This document shows, in pieces, positions 32,935 to 42,113 of a stretch of 45,715 nt of DNA. This DNA comes from Caulobacter sp. (GTDB lineage: Bacteria; Pseudomonadota; Alphaproteobacteria; Caulobacterales; Caulobacteraceae): contig JAGIBE010000088.1 of assembly GCA_017744495.1 (NCBI GenBank), positions 1 through 45,715 on the forward strand, read 5' to 3'. Below the pieces are notes generated by a model. The model made no database searches, was not told where the DNA came from, and saw only the letters and a list, made by a program, of their open reading frames with translations. Positions within the stretch are counted from its first letter, which is position 1. Each line of letters begins with the position of its first letter. A program made the position numbers and the translations under genes.

Positions 32935-34430
32935 AACTCTTCCCAATCGGTCGCGACTGCGGCGCTGGAGCCTGGCCGCATTTGCGTCACCGGCTTCGCC
33001 GGGGCCTGGGGCCGACGGACGGGGCGTTCGACCGCGCGAGAGCGGGCCGCCGGCGTGCTGGAGCGCGAAGCCTCGCCCGTGTGGAAGCGCGACACCAGTT
33101 CGGCCAAGCCGACGGACTCGGTCCGCAGATTGGCGGCGGCGGCGGTGGCCTGCTCGACCATGGCCGCGTTCTGCTGGGTTACCTGGTCCATCTGGTTGAC
33201 GGCCGAGTTGACCTGGTTGAGGCCCGTGGCCTGTTCCTGTGAGGACTGGGCGATCTCGGAGATCAGGACGTCGATCTCGGCGACCTTGCCGACGATGCCG
33301 CTCAGCGCCTGGCCGGTGTCGCCGACCAGCTGCACGCCCCGCGCCACCTGTGAGGTGCTGTTGGCGATCAGGGTCTTGATCTCCTTGGCCGCCTCGGCCG
33401 AACGTTGGGCCAGGGCCCGCACTTCCTGGGCCACGACCGCGAAGCCTCGGCCCGCCTCGCCGGCGCGCGCCGCTTCGACCCCGGCGTTCAGCGCCAGTAG
33501 GTTGGTCTGGAAGGCGATCTCGTCGATCACGCCGATGATCTGGGTGATCTGGCCAGAGCTCTGCTCGATCTCGCCCATGGCGGCGACAGCGTCGCGGACC
33601 ACCTCGCCGGAGCGGGCGGCTTGCTGGCGGGCGCCGGACGCGGCGTTGGAGGCCTCCTTGGCGCCGGCGGCGCTGCGGCGGACCGTGGCGGTGATCTCGT
33701 CGAGAGCGGCGGCTGTTTCTTCCAGGGACGCGGCCTGCTGCTCGGTGCGGCGCGACAGGTCGTCGGACGCGGCGGAGATCTCGTCGGCCCCACCGCGCAG
33801 GCCGTCGGTGGCGGCGACGATCTGGCCGATGGCCGCGCGCAGGGCGTCGACGGCGGCGTTGTAGTCTTCCTTGATCGGCAGGAAGCGGCCTTCGAAGGTC
33901 TCCGTGATCCGGGCGGTCAGGTCGCCGCCCGCCAGGCGCTTCAGATAGCCGGCCAGAGAACACACGATGGCGCTCTGCTCTTCCTCGGCCTTGTGGCGCG
34001 CCTCGTTGACGATCCGTTCCTGCTCGACCGCCGTGATATCGCTAGCGAACTTGATGACCTTGCAAGGCTTGCCGGCGGCGTCGAAGATCGGGTTGTAAGC
34101 GCCCTGGATCCAGACGTCCTTGCCGCCCTTGCCGACGCGGTGGAACTTGTCGGAAAAGAACTCGCCCCGGCCCAGATTGGCCCAGAAGGCCTTGTATTCG
34201 GCGCTGCGGCCGTAGTCGGGATCGACGAACATGGCATGGTGGCGGCCGACGATCTCGTCCAGCGAATAGCCCACCGTGTCGAGGAAGTTCTTGTTGGCGG
34301 TGATGATCGTGCCGTCGAGCTTGAACTCGATCATCGCCTGCGACCGATCGATGGCCGCGACGGTGGCCTCGAGATCGGCGAGACGCTGCGCCGCCTTCGG
34401 ATCCTGACGGTTAGGCGAAAAAAACGACAT
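32931..34430 (-). CDS. Cytoplasmic methyl-accepting chemotaxis protein with PAS domain
   Basis: The 499 residues contain no membrane helix. A PAS domain (about 20-135; [20 protein letters not shown], ending [11 protein letters not shown]) is followed by a HAMP-like segment (about 155-205; [13 protein letters not shown]). The MCP signalling domain follows, with the hairpin tip [20 protein letters not shown] and [16 protein letters not shown]. The protein ends in DWEEF, which fits the xWxxF tether that recruits the methyltransferase CheR. It should control the CheA kinase from the cytoplasm in response to a small ligand or redox state. ATG 34430 ([10 protein letters not shown]) follows GGGGGA; the 18 residues further upstream in the frame are not needed. 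The 273 bases from 34431 to 34703 hold no gene. Confidence 0.93.
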   Translation of the reverse strand: MSFFSPNRQDPKAAQRLADLEATVAAIDRSQAMIEFKLDGTIITANKNFLDTVGYSLDEIVGRHHAMFVDPDYGRSAEYKAFWANLGRGEFFSDKFHRVGKGGKDVWIQGAYNPIFDAAGKPCKVIKFASDITAVEQERIVNEARHKAEEEQSAIVCSLAGYLKRLAGGDLTARITETFEGRFLPIKEDYNAAVDALRAAIGQIVAATDGLRGGADEISAASDDLSRRTEQQAASLEETAAALDEITATVRRSAAGAKEASNAASGARQQAARSGEVVRDAVAAMGEIEQSSGQITQIIGVIDEIAFQTNLLALNAGVEAARAGEAGRGFAVVAQEVRALAQRSAEAAKEIKTLIANSTSQVARGVQLVGDTGQALSGIVGKVAEIDVLISEIAQSSQEQATGLNQVNSAVNQMDQVTQQNAAMVEQATAAAANLRTESVGLAELVSRFHTGEASRSSTPAARSRAVERPVRRPQAPAKPVTQMRPGSSAAVATDWEEF

Positions 34431-34703
34431 GAACGAGTTCCCCCAGCCCGTCACACTACGACGCGCTACACGGAAAACGTGCACGGACTGGGTTGAGGAG
34501 GTCTTAACTTCCGGGCGCGCCCAATCGCCACGAGATGCGACAGTTTGGCGCGGAAACTCCCTGACTGAAGCTTAGCAACTTACTGATTTAGCTGACTTTG
34601 TCGACTTCCCGACCACCTCGACTGCCAGCACGGCCAGGACCGCCCGGTGGTCGTCCTACACGTCGCTCCAACTTACCACTGATAACCAGCGCGTTGGCGG
34701 CGA

Positions 34704-35456
34704 TCAACCGATGCTGGCGGATTCCTGGCCGCGATCTTTGAACTTCACGACGCCCTTGGGCGGCTCGCGATCGGGGCGGGCCAGGTCGATGATCAGCGGG
34801 ACGATCGTGTCCGGCGCGGGCACGGTCTGGGGGTCTTCGCCCGGGAAGGCGCCGGCCCGCATGCGGGTGCGCATCGCGCCCGGATCGACGCAGACGGCGC
34901 GCACCGAGGTGTTTTCCATCTCGTCGTCGTAGCAGGCCACCACGGCCTCAAGCCCGGCCTTGGAGGCCGCGTAGCCGCCCCAGAAGGCGCGATGGGTCTT
35001 GGCGACACTGCTGGTCAGGAAAATGGCCCGGGCGGCCTCGGAGCGCCGCAGCAGGGGATCCATGGCCCGGATCAGCCGCCAGTTGGCGGTCAGGTTGGTG
35101 GCCATGATCATCTCCCAGCCCTTGGGGTCCAGGTGGCCCACTGGGGTCAGGGCGCCCAGGACGCCGGCGGCGCCGACCAGGATGTCCAGCTTGCCGAAGC
35201 GCTCGTAGAGGGCCGCGCCCAGCTGGTCCAGGCCGTCGGGCTCGCGCAGGTCCAGCGGGACCAGGGTGGCGTGCTCGCCGGTGGCGGCGAAGATCGCGTC
35301 GTCCAGGGCCTCCAGCGCGCCTTGCGTGCGGCCCAGGGCGATGACATGGGCGCCCGCCTGGGCCAGGCCCAGGGCGATGGCTTCGCCGATGCCGCGGGTG
35401 GCGCCGGTGACGAGGGCGATGCGGCCGGCCAGCGGCTTGTCGGAGTCGGAAGTCAT
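34704..35456 (-). CDS. Short-chain dehydrogenase/reductase
   Basis: This is a classical SDR of 250 residues. The nucleotide-binding TGATRGIGEA is near residue 18, the structural NAG is replaced by GAAGVLG, and the catalytic Ser is in FLTSSVAKTH. The active-site YxxxK is in GYAASKAG, followed by VCVDPGAMRTRM. It ends in FKDRGQES. Cofactor preference cannot be set with certainty. Related alphaproteobacterial proteins are simply named SDR oxidoreductases. The ATG at 35456 has GGAAG-like sequence just upstream. It lies 62 bases after the transporter gene on the same strand and may share its message. Confidence 0.88.
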   Translation of the reverse strand: MTSDSDKPLAGRIALVTGATRGIGEAIALGLAQAGAHVIALGRTQGALEALDDAIFAATGEHATLVPLDLREPDGLDQLGAALYERFGKLDILVGAAGVLGALTPVGHLDPKGWEMIMATNLTANWRLIRAMDPLLRRSEAARAIFLTSSVAKTHRAFWGGYAASKAGLEAVVACYDDEMENTSVRAVCVDPGAMRTRMRAGAFPGEDPQTVPAPDTIVPLIIDLARPDREPPKGVVKFKDRGQESASIG

Positions 35457-35518
35457 GGGCGGGTTCTAGTGGCTAAGCCGCCGTATGGGAACCGGAACGG
35501 ACCCTTAAGCCCGGCTTT

Positions 35519-36502
35519 TCAAATCTCATCGGCGGGTCGCGCGCCGTAGCGCTGGGCGATCACCGAACAGGCCATCAGCTGGATCTGGTGGAACAGCATC
35601 AGGGGCAGCACCAGGATGCCCGCCGTCGCGCCGGGGAACAGGATTCCGGCCATCGGCACGCCGGTGGCCAGGCTCTTCTTGGAGCCGCAGAACACGATGG
35701 CCACCTCGTCGGGCTTGGAAAAGCCCAGGGCCCGCGCGCCGAATACCGTGGCCAGCATGACGAGGGTCAGCAATGCGCAGCAGACGGCGAGCAGCAGGAA
35801 AAGTTCGGGGATCGAGACGATCTTCCAGATGCCGCCCACGACAGCCGCGCTGAAGGCCGAATAGACCACCAGCAGGATCGAGCCGCGGTCGACCTGGCCG
35901 ACCAGGGCCTTGTGCTTCTCGATCCAGCCCTTGACCCAGGGGCGCACCAGTTGGCCGGCCACGAACGGCACGAGCAGCTGGACGACGATCGACTGGATCG
36001 AATCCCAGCCGCCCACGTCGCCGTGGGCGTTCATCAGCAGCCCCACCAGCACCGGCGTCAGGAAGATGCCCAACAGGTTCGAGGCCGAGGCCGCGCAGAC
36101 GGCGGCGGCGACATTGCCTCGGCCGATCGAGGTGAAGGCGATCGACGACTGCACGGTCGAGGGCAGGCAGCACAGGAACAGGATGCCGGTCGATAGGGTG
36201 GGGGACAGCACGCCCGACTTGCTGATGGCTAGGCCCAGCACCGGGAACAGCACGAAGGTGAAGGCCAGGATCGTCAGGTGTAGCCGCCAGTGGGTCAGGC
36301 CCGCCACCACGGCCTCGCGCGACAGCTTGGCGCCGTGCAGGAAGAACAGCACCGCGATGGCGATCTTGACCACCCAGCCCACGATCGTCGCCGCCTCGCC
36401 GCGCACCGGCAGGATCGAGGCCAGCACCACCATGCTGAACAGGGCGAGGATGTAACCGTCGATCTTCAGCTTGGCGAGCAGGGTGGAAATGGGATTGGCC
36501 AA
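35519..36502 (-). CDS. Bile acid:sodium symporter-like transporter (YfeH type)
   Basis: The 327 residues form about nine to ten transmembrane helices. The family marks are VLFFLHGAKLSREAVVAGLTHWRLH near the second to third helices, LFLCCLPSTVQSSIAFTSIGRGNVAAAVCAASASNLLGIFLTP in the crossing core, and CGSKKSLATGVPMA near the end. This is the SBF-like group, which imports organic anions with sodium; the substrate is unknown despite the name. The ATG at 36502 begins MANPISTLLAKL. A hairpin at 36566 separates it from purF upstream on the same strand, so it probably has its own promoter in that 115-bp gap. Confidence 0.9.
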   Translation of the reverse strand: MANPISTLLAKLKIDGYILALFSMVVLASILPVRGEAATIVGWVVKIAIAVLFFLHGAKLSREAVVAGLTHWRLHLTILAFTFVLFPVLGLAISKSGVLSPTLSTGILFLCCLPSTVQSSIAFTSIGRGNVAAAVCAASASNLLGIFLTPVLVGLLMNAHGDVGGWDSIQSIVVQLLVPFVAGQLVRPWVKGWIEKHKALVGQVDRGSILLVVYSAFSAAVVGGIWKIVSIPELFLLLAVCCALLTLVMLATVFGARALGFSKPDEVAIVFCGSKKSLATGVPMAGILFPGATAGILVLPLMLFHQIQLMACSVIAQRYGARPADEI

Positions 36503-36565
36503 GGCGCTTCACTCTTGAACTTCGTCGCCCTGAAGGGCGCGGGCGACCGGGTTAGCGCAGCTTGG

Positions 36566-36588
36566 GTCCCCCGAACAAGTCGGGGGAC
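36566..36588. repeat. Perfect 9-bp palindromic hairpin between purF and the transporter gene
   Basis: GTCCCCCGA-ACAAG-TCGGGGGAC lies 30 bases beyond the purF stop. It has no T tract on either strand. It may act as a terminator without a tail, or be a dispersed palindromic element; only a genome-wide count would tell. Confidence 0.6.
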
Positions 36589-36617
36589 GACATTCGCGGA
36601 CGGTGAGGCGAGGACGA

Positions 36618-38117
36618 CTAGGCGCTCAGCAGCGACAGCTGCTTCTCGGCCTGGTCGTTGCGGCCCTCGGCGATCTCGCGATCGGTCAGGCGCGTAGGGT
36701 AGTCGCCGGTGAAGTAGTGGTCGGTGAACTGGGGATGGGCCGGGTCGCGCGGACCGGCTTCCAGCGCCTGGTAAAGGCCATCGACCGACAGGAAGCCGAG
36801 GCTGTCGACCTCCAGGAACCGCGCCATCTCCTCCAGCGACTTGTTGGCCGCCAGCAGTTGGTCGCGCTCGGGCATGTCGATGCCGTAGAAGTCAGGCCAC
36901 TTGATCGGCGGGCTGGCCGAACGCAGGTGGACCTCCTTGGCGCCGGCCTCGCGGACCATGCGGACGATCTTCAGCGAGGTGGTGCCGCGCACGATCGAGT
37001 CGTCGATCAGGATGACGCGCTTGCCTTCCAGCACCGCGCGGTTGGGGCTGTGCTTCATGCGCACTCCCAGTTCGCGCACGCCTTGGGTCGGCTGGATGAA
37101 GGTGCGGCCCACATAGTGGTTGCGGATGATGCCCAGGTCGAAAGGCAGGCCGCTCTGCTGGGCGAAGCCGATGGCGGCCGGCACGCCGCTGTCCGGCACC
37201 GGCACCACCACGTCGGCCTCGACGCCGGTCTCGATGGCCAGGCGCTGGCCCATGCGCTTGCGCACGTCATAGACCGACCGGCCGTTCACGACGCTGTCGG
37301 GGCGGGCGAAGTAGACGTATTCGAACACGCAGGGACGAGCCGCGACATTGGCGAACGGGCGCAGCGACTTCACGCCGGTCTCCGAGATCACCACCATCTC
37401 GCCGTGCTCGACGTCGCGCACGAAACGAGCGCCGATCATGTCCAGGGCGCAGGTCTCAGACGCCAGGATCGGCTGGCCGTCCAGGTCGCCCAGCACCAGC
37501 GGGCGGATGCCCAGCGGGTCGCGCAGGCCGATCATCTTCTTGTTGGTGATGGCCACGATAGCGTAGCCGCCCTCGATTTGACCGACGGCGTCGATGAAGC
37601 GGTCGACGATGCGAGCCTTCCGCGAGCGGGCGATCAGGTGGAGGATCACCTCGCTGTCCGAGGTCGACTGGAAGATCGCGCCCTCCTGCACCAGGCGCTC
37701 GCGCAGGGTGAGGAAGTTGGTCAGGTTGCCGTTGTGGGCGATGGCCACGCCGCCCGTCTCGAGGTCGGCGAACATCGGCTGGACGTTGCGGATGCCGCTG
37801 CCGCCGGCGGTGGAGTAGCGGGTGTGGCCGATGGCCAGGGCGCCCGGCAGGCGCTGGACCAGGTCGTTGCCGGTGAACGCGTCGCCGACATGGCCCATGT
37901 GGCGTTCGGTGTGGAAGCGCTGACCGTCGAAAGCGGCGATGCCGCAGGCTTCCTGACCGCGATGCTGCAGGGCGTGCAGGCCGAGGGCCGTGACGGCGGC
38001 GGCGTCGCGCACGCCATAGACGCCGAAGACCCCGCACTCGAGGCGCAGGGTGTCGTCTTCCGGGTCGCGCCAGGGCTTGGACGAGAAGCGGTCGGTCGAC
38101 TGGCCGAAGGACGTCAT
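36618..38117 (-). CDS. purF: Amidophosphoribosyltransferase
   Basis: The 499-residue PurF has an N-terminal propeptide of 27 residues ahead of the catalytic Cys28 (LECGVFGVYG), which is exposed by self-cleavage. Glutaminase motifs are HRGQEACGIA, HTRYSTAGGS and AHNGNL. The phosphoribosyl domain has the PRPP loop VILIDDSIVRGTTS. It makes phosphoribosylamine from PRPP and glutamine, the first step of purine synthesis. Later cysteines, such as CVFEYVYFARPDS, suit the Fe-S-containing B. subtilis class. The ATG overlaps the cvpA stop by four bases. It is the last gene of radA-cvpA-purF, and a hairpin follows at 36566. Confidence 0.97.
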   Translation of the reverse strand: MTSFGQSTDRFSSKPWRDPEDDTLRLECGVFGVYGVRDAAAVTALGLHALQHRGQEACGIAAFDGQRFHTERHMGHVGDAFTGNDLVQRLPGALAIGHTRYSTAGGSGIRNVQPMFADLETGGVAIAHNGNLTNFLTLRERLVQEGAIFQSTSDSEVILHLIARSRKARIVDRFIDAVGQIEGGYAIVAITNKKMIGLRDPLGIRPLVLGDLDGQPILASETCALDMIGARFVRDVEHGEMVVISETGVKSLRPFANVAARPCVFEYVYFARPDSVVNGRSVYDVRKRMGQRLAIETGVEADVVVPVPDSGVPAAIGFAQQSGLPFDLGIIRNHYVGRTFIQPTQGVRELGVRMKHSPNRAVLEGKRVILIDDSIVRGTTSLKIVRMVREAGAKEVHLRSASPPIKWPDFYGIDMPERDQLLAANKSLEEMARFLEVDSLGFLSVDGLYQALEAGPRDPAHPQFTDHYFTGDYPTRLTDREIAEGRNDQAEKQLSLLSA

Positions 38118-38752
38118 CGCGATTTCTCCACCAGGTCGTCGACGGAGCGACGCTGGTTACTATCATAACTCGGTTCGTGCGACTTGCGGTCGGACGGTTT
38201 GTCGCTGGCGCCGTCTCCCTTGGTCCCATCGTGAACGGCGTCCTCGATGGCCGGAGCCAGCTTGCCGGCCAGGCCCGCGCCCTTGGGGGCGAACACCTTC
38301 AGCACGCGGCCGGCGGCGTTGGACAGCGGATACAGCGCCGACTTCGACATCCAGTGCGGGACGCGGTCGGGCGGGGTGGCCATGTGGAACACCAGGCTGA
38401 ACACGCCCAGCACCACCAGGCCGCGCAGCAGGCCGAACGCCAAGCCCATCAGGCGGTCCAGCGTGCCCAGAGCGCCGTCGGCGTGCAGGGTCTTGGTGAT
38501 CTGGGCGCCCAGCAGGCGCAGCAGGACGAAGATGATGACGAAGCCGACCAGTATGGCGGCGGCCGTGGCCGCCCAGTCCGGGTCCATCATGCCCCGGAAC
38601 AGCGGACCGGTGACGCGCAGGGCCAGCAGCGAAAGCAGGGCCGCGACGATGAACGAGAGGGCCGAGGTCAGCTCCCGCGAGGCGCCCCGCGCGAAGCCGA
38701 CCACGGCGGACACCACCAGGATCAGGCCGAAGATGATGTCGAAAGGCGTCAC
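38114..38752 (-). CDS. cvpA: CvpA family membrane protein
   Basis: The 212-residue protein has four membrane helices in the first 130 residues, beginning TPFDIIFGLILVVSAVVGFA and including VGFVIIFVLLRLLGA and LRGLVVLGVFSLVF. The CvpA signature GFARGASRE comes directly after the first helix, and LDRLMGLAFGLLRG precedes the last. The C-terminal 80 residues are cytoplasmic or periplasmic and charged (DRKSHEPSYDSNQRRSVDD). CvpA is linked to colicin V production and envelope maintenance in enterobacteria, and sits before purF in many genomes, as here. The GTG start overlaps the radA stop (GTGA), and its stop overlaps the purF ATG. Confidence 0.92.
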   Translation of the reverse strand: MTPFDIIFGLILVVSAVVGFARGASRELTSALSFIVAALLSLLALRVTGPLFRGMMDPDWAATAAAILVGFVIIFVLLRLLGAQITKTLHADGALGTLDRLMGLAFGLLRGLVVLGVFSLVFHMATPPDRVPHWMSKSALYPLSNAAGRVLKVFAPKGAGLAGKLAPAIEDAVHDGTKGDGASDKPSDRKSHEPSYDSNQRRSVDDLVEKSR

Positions 38753-40131
38753 GTCAGCTGGCCCCAGATCTCGTCGGCGACGCGGCGCACGGCGTCGGCC
38801 AGCCGCGCCACGCCGGCGACGGGCAGGGCTCCGCCGCCTTCGGGCAGGCCCGACAGCGGTCCCAGAGCTCGACCAAAGCCGAGTTTCGCGGCCTCTTTCA
38901 AACGTGTCTCCATACGGCTCACGGGCCGCACTTCACCAGACAGGCTGACCTCGCCGAACACGACGCAGTCTTGCGGCAGGGCGATGTCGAGGGCCGATGA
39001 GGCCAGAGCCGCCGCCGCAGCCAAGTCCGCCGCCGGCTCGGTGATCCGCAGGCCGCCAGCGACGTTCAGATAGACGTCCTTGTTGCCAAAACCAAGGCCG
39101 CAGCGTGATTCCAGCACAGCCAAAACCATGGCCAGGCGTCCGGAATCCCATCCGACCACGGCGCGTCGGGGCGTTCCGTACGCGGACGGCGCGACCAGAG
39201 CCTGGAATTCCACCAGGACGGGTCGCGAGCCCTCGATGCCCGCGAACACCGCCGCGCCCGCCGCCCGCTCGCCGCCTTCGTTCAGGAACAGCGCCGAGGG
39301 GTTCTTGACCTCGCGCAGGCCCGCGTCGCCCATTTCGAACACCCCGATCTCGTCGGTGGCCCCGAAGCGGTTCTTGGCGCCGCGCAGCACGCGGAACGGA
39401 TAGCCGCGCTCGCCCTCGAAACTGAGCACGGCGTCGACCAGGTGCTCGACCACGCGGGGGCCGGCGATCTGGCCGTCCTTGGTGACGTGACCGACCATCA
39501 GGATGGCCACGCCTTGCTTCTTGGCCAGGCGCACCAGTTCGCTGGCGCAGGCGCGGACCTGGGTGACGGTGCCGGGACCGGCCTCGTGGGCGTCGCTCCA
39601 AAGGGTCTGGATCGAGTCGATGACCACCAGGTCGAACCTCTCGCGCTTCAGGCCGTCGAGGATGTCGCGCAGGCTGCTCTCGGCGGCAAGCTTCACAGGG
39701 GCCTGGGCGAAACCCATGCGGTCGGCGCGGCCGCGAATCTGGGCCACGGCCTCTTCGCCGGAGATGTAGGCGCAGTTGACGCCGCGCAAGGACGCCTTGG
39801 CCATGACCTCCAGCAGCAGGGTGGACTTGCCCACGCCCGGATCGCCGCCGATCAGGATCGCCGAGCCCGGCACCACGCCGCCGCCGCAGACCCGGTCGAA
39901 CTCGTCGACGCCGGTGATGATGCGGGGCGGGGCGGGGGTGTCGCTCTCGAGGCCCGTGAACTGCAAGCCGCGCACGCGGCTGGCCTTGGTGCTGGACAGC
40001 GCGCCCGGCGCGCGGACGCCGGTTTCCTCGACCAGGGTGTTCCAGCTCTGGCAGGCCGGGCATTGCCCCGCCCACTTGGTCTGAACCGCGCCGCAGGACT
40101 GGCAGGCGTAGACGGCGCCGTCGCGGGCCAT
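38749..40131 (-). CDS. radA: DNA repair protein RadA
   Basis: The 460 residues hold an N-terminal zinc finger (Cys10, Cys13, Cys24, Cys27 in YACQSCGAVQTKWAGQCPAC). A RecA-like ATPase with Walker A GGDPGVGKSTLL follows, then the RadA-specific KNRFG in RGAKNRFGATDEIG. The C-terminal Lon-type domain (about 285-450) has DLAAAAALASSALD and FGEVSLSGEVRPV. RadA is a branch-migration helicase acting in recombination and natural transformation. The ATG has a free 74-bp upstream gap after alr on the same strand. It is the first gene of a tightly overlapped set with cvpA and purF. Confidence 0.97.
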   Translation of the reverse strand: MARDGAVYACQSCGAVQTKWAGQCPACQSWNTLVEETGVRAPGALSSTKASRVRGLQFTGLESDTPAPPRIITGVDEFDRVCGGGVVPGSAILIGGDPGVGKSTLLLEVMAKASLRGVNCAYISGEEAVAQIRGRADRMGFAQAPVKLAAESSLRDILDGLKRERFDLVVIDSIQTLWSDAHEAGPGTVTQVRACASELVRLAKKQGVAILMVGHVTKDGQIAGPRVVEHLVDAVLSFEGERGYPFRVLRGAKNRFGATDEIGVFEMGDAGLREVKNPSALFLNEGGERAAGAAVFAGIEGSRPVLVEFQALVAPSAYGTPRRAVVGWDSGRLAMVLAVLESRCGLGFGNKDVYLNVAGGLRITEPAADLAAAAALASSALDIALPQDCVVFGEVSLSGEVRPVSRMETRLKEAAKLGFGRALGPLSGLPEGGGALPVAGVARLADAVRRVADEIWGQLT

Positions 40132-40205
40132 GGGTGCTCCTGATTCGAGAACGACTGGAGACTACAGCTTGAGCGCCCGCTACGCCAAAGGCGGACGCAG
40201 CGTTC

Positions 40206-41288
40206 TTAGCCGCCCGTGACCGTCCGCCGGGCTCGGGGCGCGATGCGGGTCAGGAGTTCGTAAGCGGTCGTGCCGGCCGCCGCCGCCGCCTCGTCGACCG
40301 GCAGATCGGGACCGATGATCTGCATCATGGCGCCGGGGCGGGCGGCGTCGCAGTCGGTGATGTCGACGGCGATCAGGTCCATCGACACTCGGCCCAGGAT
40401 CGGACGCCGGGCGCCGTCGAACCAGACCGCGCCGTTCGGATGGGCCGCGCGCGGCACGCCATCGGCATAGCCGACCGCCAGGATGGCCACGCGGGTGGTG
40501 TCCGGAGCGACATAGGCCGCGCCGTAGCCGATGCTCTCGCCGCGCGGCACAACCCGGGCCTGGAGGATCGGGGCCTCCAGCGTGGCCACGGCCTTGATGC
40601 GTTCGTCAGGCACGTCGCGCGGGCCGCCGCCGTAGAGGCTGATGCCCGGACGGCACTGGTCGAAGTGGTAGTCGCCGCCCAGGAAGACCCCGCCCGAATT
40701 GGCCAGGCTGCGGGGGGCGTTCGGGAACAGGGCGGCGGCCTCGGTGAAGCGGGCCAGCTGGCGGGCGTTCAGCGGATGGTCGGGCTCGCCGGCGCAGGCC
40801 AGGTGGCTGATCACCAGGGTGATGTTCAGGAACTTCAGCCGGTCCATGGCCCCGGTCAGCACCACGGCCTCCTCGGGGCGTAGACCCAGGCGGTTCATGC
40901 CGGTGTCGATGTGCAGGGCGGCGTCCAGCGTCCGGCCGCGGGCGTGGCTGTTCCAGGCCTCGATCTGCGGCAGGCTGTTGAGCACCGGCGTCAGCTTGGC
41001 GGCCTCGATGGCGGCGGCCGAGCCGGGGGTGACGCCGTCCAGCAGGTAGATCGTGGCCTTGCGATCACCCAGGGCCCGGCGCAGGGCCAGGCCTTCGGAC
41101 AGTCGGGCCACATAGAAGGCGCGCGCGCCGTCGTCCCACAGGAAGCCGGCGATCACGGCCGCGCCCAGGCCGTAGCCGTCGGCTTTCACGGCCGGCGCGA
41201 TCTCGGCCCCGCCGGCGGCGGACCTAAGTACGGCGTGGTTGGACGCCAGGGCGTCGAGGTCGAGGGTGAGGAGGCTGGTTTCGGTCAC
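40206..41288 (-). CDS. alr: Alanine racemase
   Basis: The 360-residue PLP enzyme has Lys35 in [11 protein letters not shown] as the cofactor lysine. The C-terminal catalytic tyrosine lies in [12 protein letters not shown]. Further marks are [20 protein letters not shown] and [13 protein letters not shown]. It interconverts L- and D-alanine for peptidoglycan and is cytoplasmic. The start is GTG 41288 ([13 protein letters not shown]). It lies 67 bases after marC and 74 bases before radA on the same strand, so it is likely co-transcribed with them from dnaB onward, though each gap could hold a promoter. Confidence 0.96.
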   Translation of the reverse strand: MTETSLLTLDLDALASNHAVLRSAAGGAEIAPAVKADGYGLGAAVIAGFLWDDGARAFYVARLSEGLALRRALGDRKATIYLLDGVTPGSAAAIEAAKLTPVLNSLPQIEAWNSHARGRTLDAALHIDTGMNRLGLRPEEAVVLTGAMDRLKFLNITLVISHLACAGEPDHPLNARQLARFTEAAALFPNAPRSLANSGGVFLGGDYHFDQCRPGISLYGGGPRDVPDERIKAVATLEAPILQARVVPRGESIGYGAAYVAPDTTRVAILAVGYADGVPRAAHPNGAVWFDGARRPILGRVSMDLIAVDITDCDAARPGAMMQIIGPDLPVDEAAAAAGTTAYELLTRIAPRARRTVTGG

Positions 41289-41355
41289 GGGGCAGGGCGT
41301 AGCCGAGCCGGCCGCCCCTGGCCAGTGCAGATGCGGAGGAGTTTTGGCGAACGCC

Positions 41356-42039
41356 TCACCGTCCGGCCAGGAACTGGGTCACCAGGGCCTCGACGCCGCT
41401 GGCGACGATCTGGACGCCGATGCACATCAGCAGGAACGCCATCAGTCGCGACATCACGCGCGCGCCGTTGACGCCCAGCAGAGCCAGGACCTTATCCGAG
41501 GCGCGATAGAAGCCCCAGACCATCAGGGCGATGACTACCACGGCCAGGCTCGCGCCCATGAAGAACGGGATCACCGAATGGCCCTGGACAGGTCGCTGGG
41601 AGGAGAGGGCGATGGCCACCGAGATCGCGCCCGGCCCCGTCGTGAACGGCATGGTCAGCGGGAAGAAGGCCATGTCCTCGGCCCGGCTTTTCAAGGGCGC
41701 GGCCTGGTCGGCCTTGCGCTCCTCGTGTTCCTCCGGGGTCATCAGCAGGGCCCAGGCGCGGATGGCCACCACCAGCCCGCCGGCGACGCGCAGCGCGCCC
41801 AGGCTGACGCCGAAGAAGTTCAGCACGTAGCCGCCCAACAGCAGCGAGCCCAGCAGGATGAAGAAGGCGTAGAGCGCGATGGTCGGCGCCAGCCGCTTGC
41901 GGGTCTCGGCCGGGTGGTCGACCAGCATCTGGTGGAAGATCAGCGCCGCCCCGATCGGATTGACGATCGAGAACAGCGCCGGGAAGGCCAGCAGGAACGC
42001 GCCGACCAGGGTCGACACGGGCAGGGGGCTGAACTCCAT
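41356..42039 (-). CDS. MarC-family inner-membrane protein
   Basis: ATG 42039 (MEFSPLPVS) is used, as twelve residues further upstream in the frame are basic and unlike the family. The 227 residues make six helices in two triplets, with MarC marks [15 protein letters not shown] after the first helix, [14 protein letters not shown], and [20 protein letters not shown] in the second half. A charged cytoplasmic loop ([20 protein letters not shown]) joins the halves. The function is unknown; the old link to multiple antibiotic resistance has been withdrawn. It lies 74 bases after dnaB on the same strand. Confidence 0.92.
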   Translation of the reverse strand: MEFSPLPVSTLVGAFLLAFPALFSIVNPIGAALIFHQMLVDHPAETRKRLAPTIALYAFFILLGSLLLGGYVLNFFGVSLGALRVAGGLVVAIRAWALLMTPEEHEERKADQAAPLKSRAEDMAFFPLTMPFTTGPGAISVAIALSSQRPVQGHSVIPFFMGASLAVVVIALMVWGFYRASDKVLALLGVNGARVMSRLMAFLLMCIGVQIVASGVEALVTQFLAGR

Positions 42040-42113
42040 CAGGCGGTCTCGTGGGCGGCGGGCGGGAAAGGGCACCCTGGCCCGATCCGTCCGCCGCCGT
42101 CAAACAGGAGCCG

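Noticed and set aside
36603..38168. 521-residue plus-strand frame opposite purF
   Set aside because: It is antisense to a certain purF; the His/Gln/Val/Asp-rich composition is typical of antisense reading of GC-rich genes.
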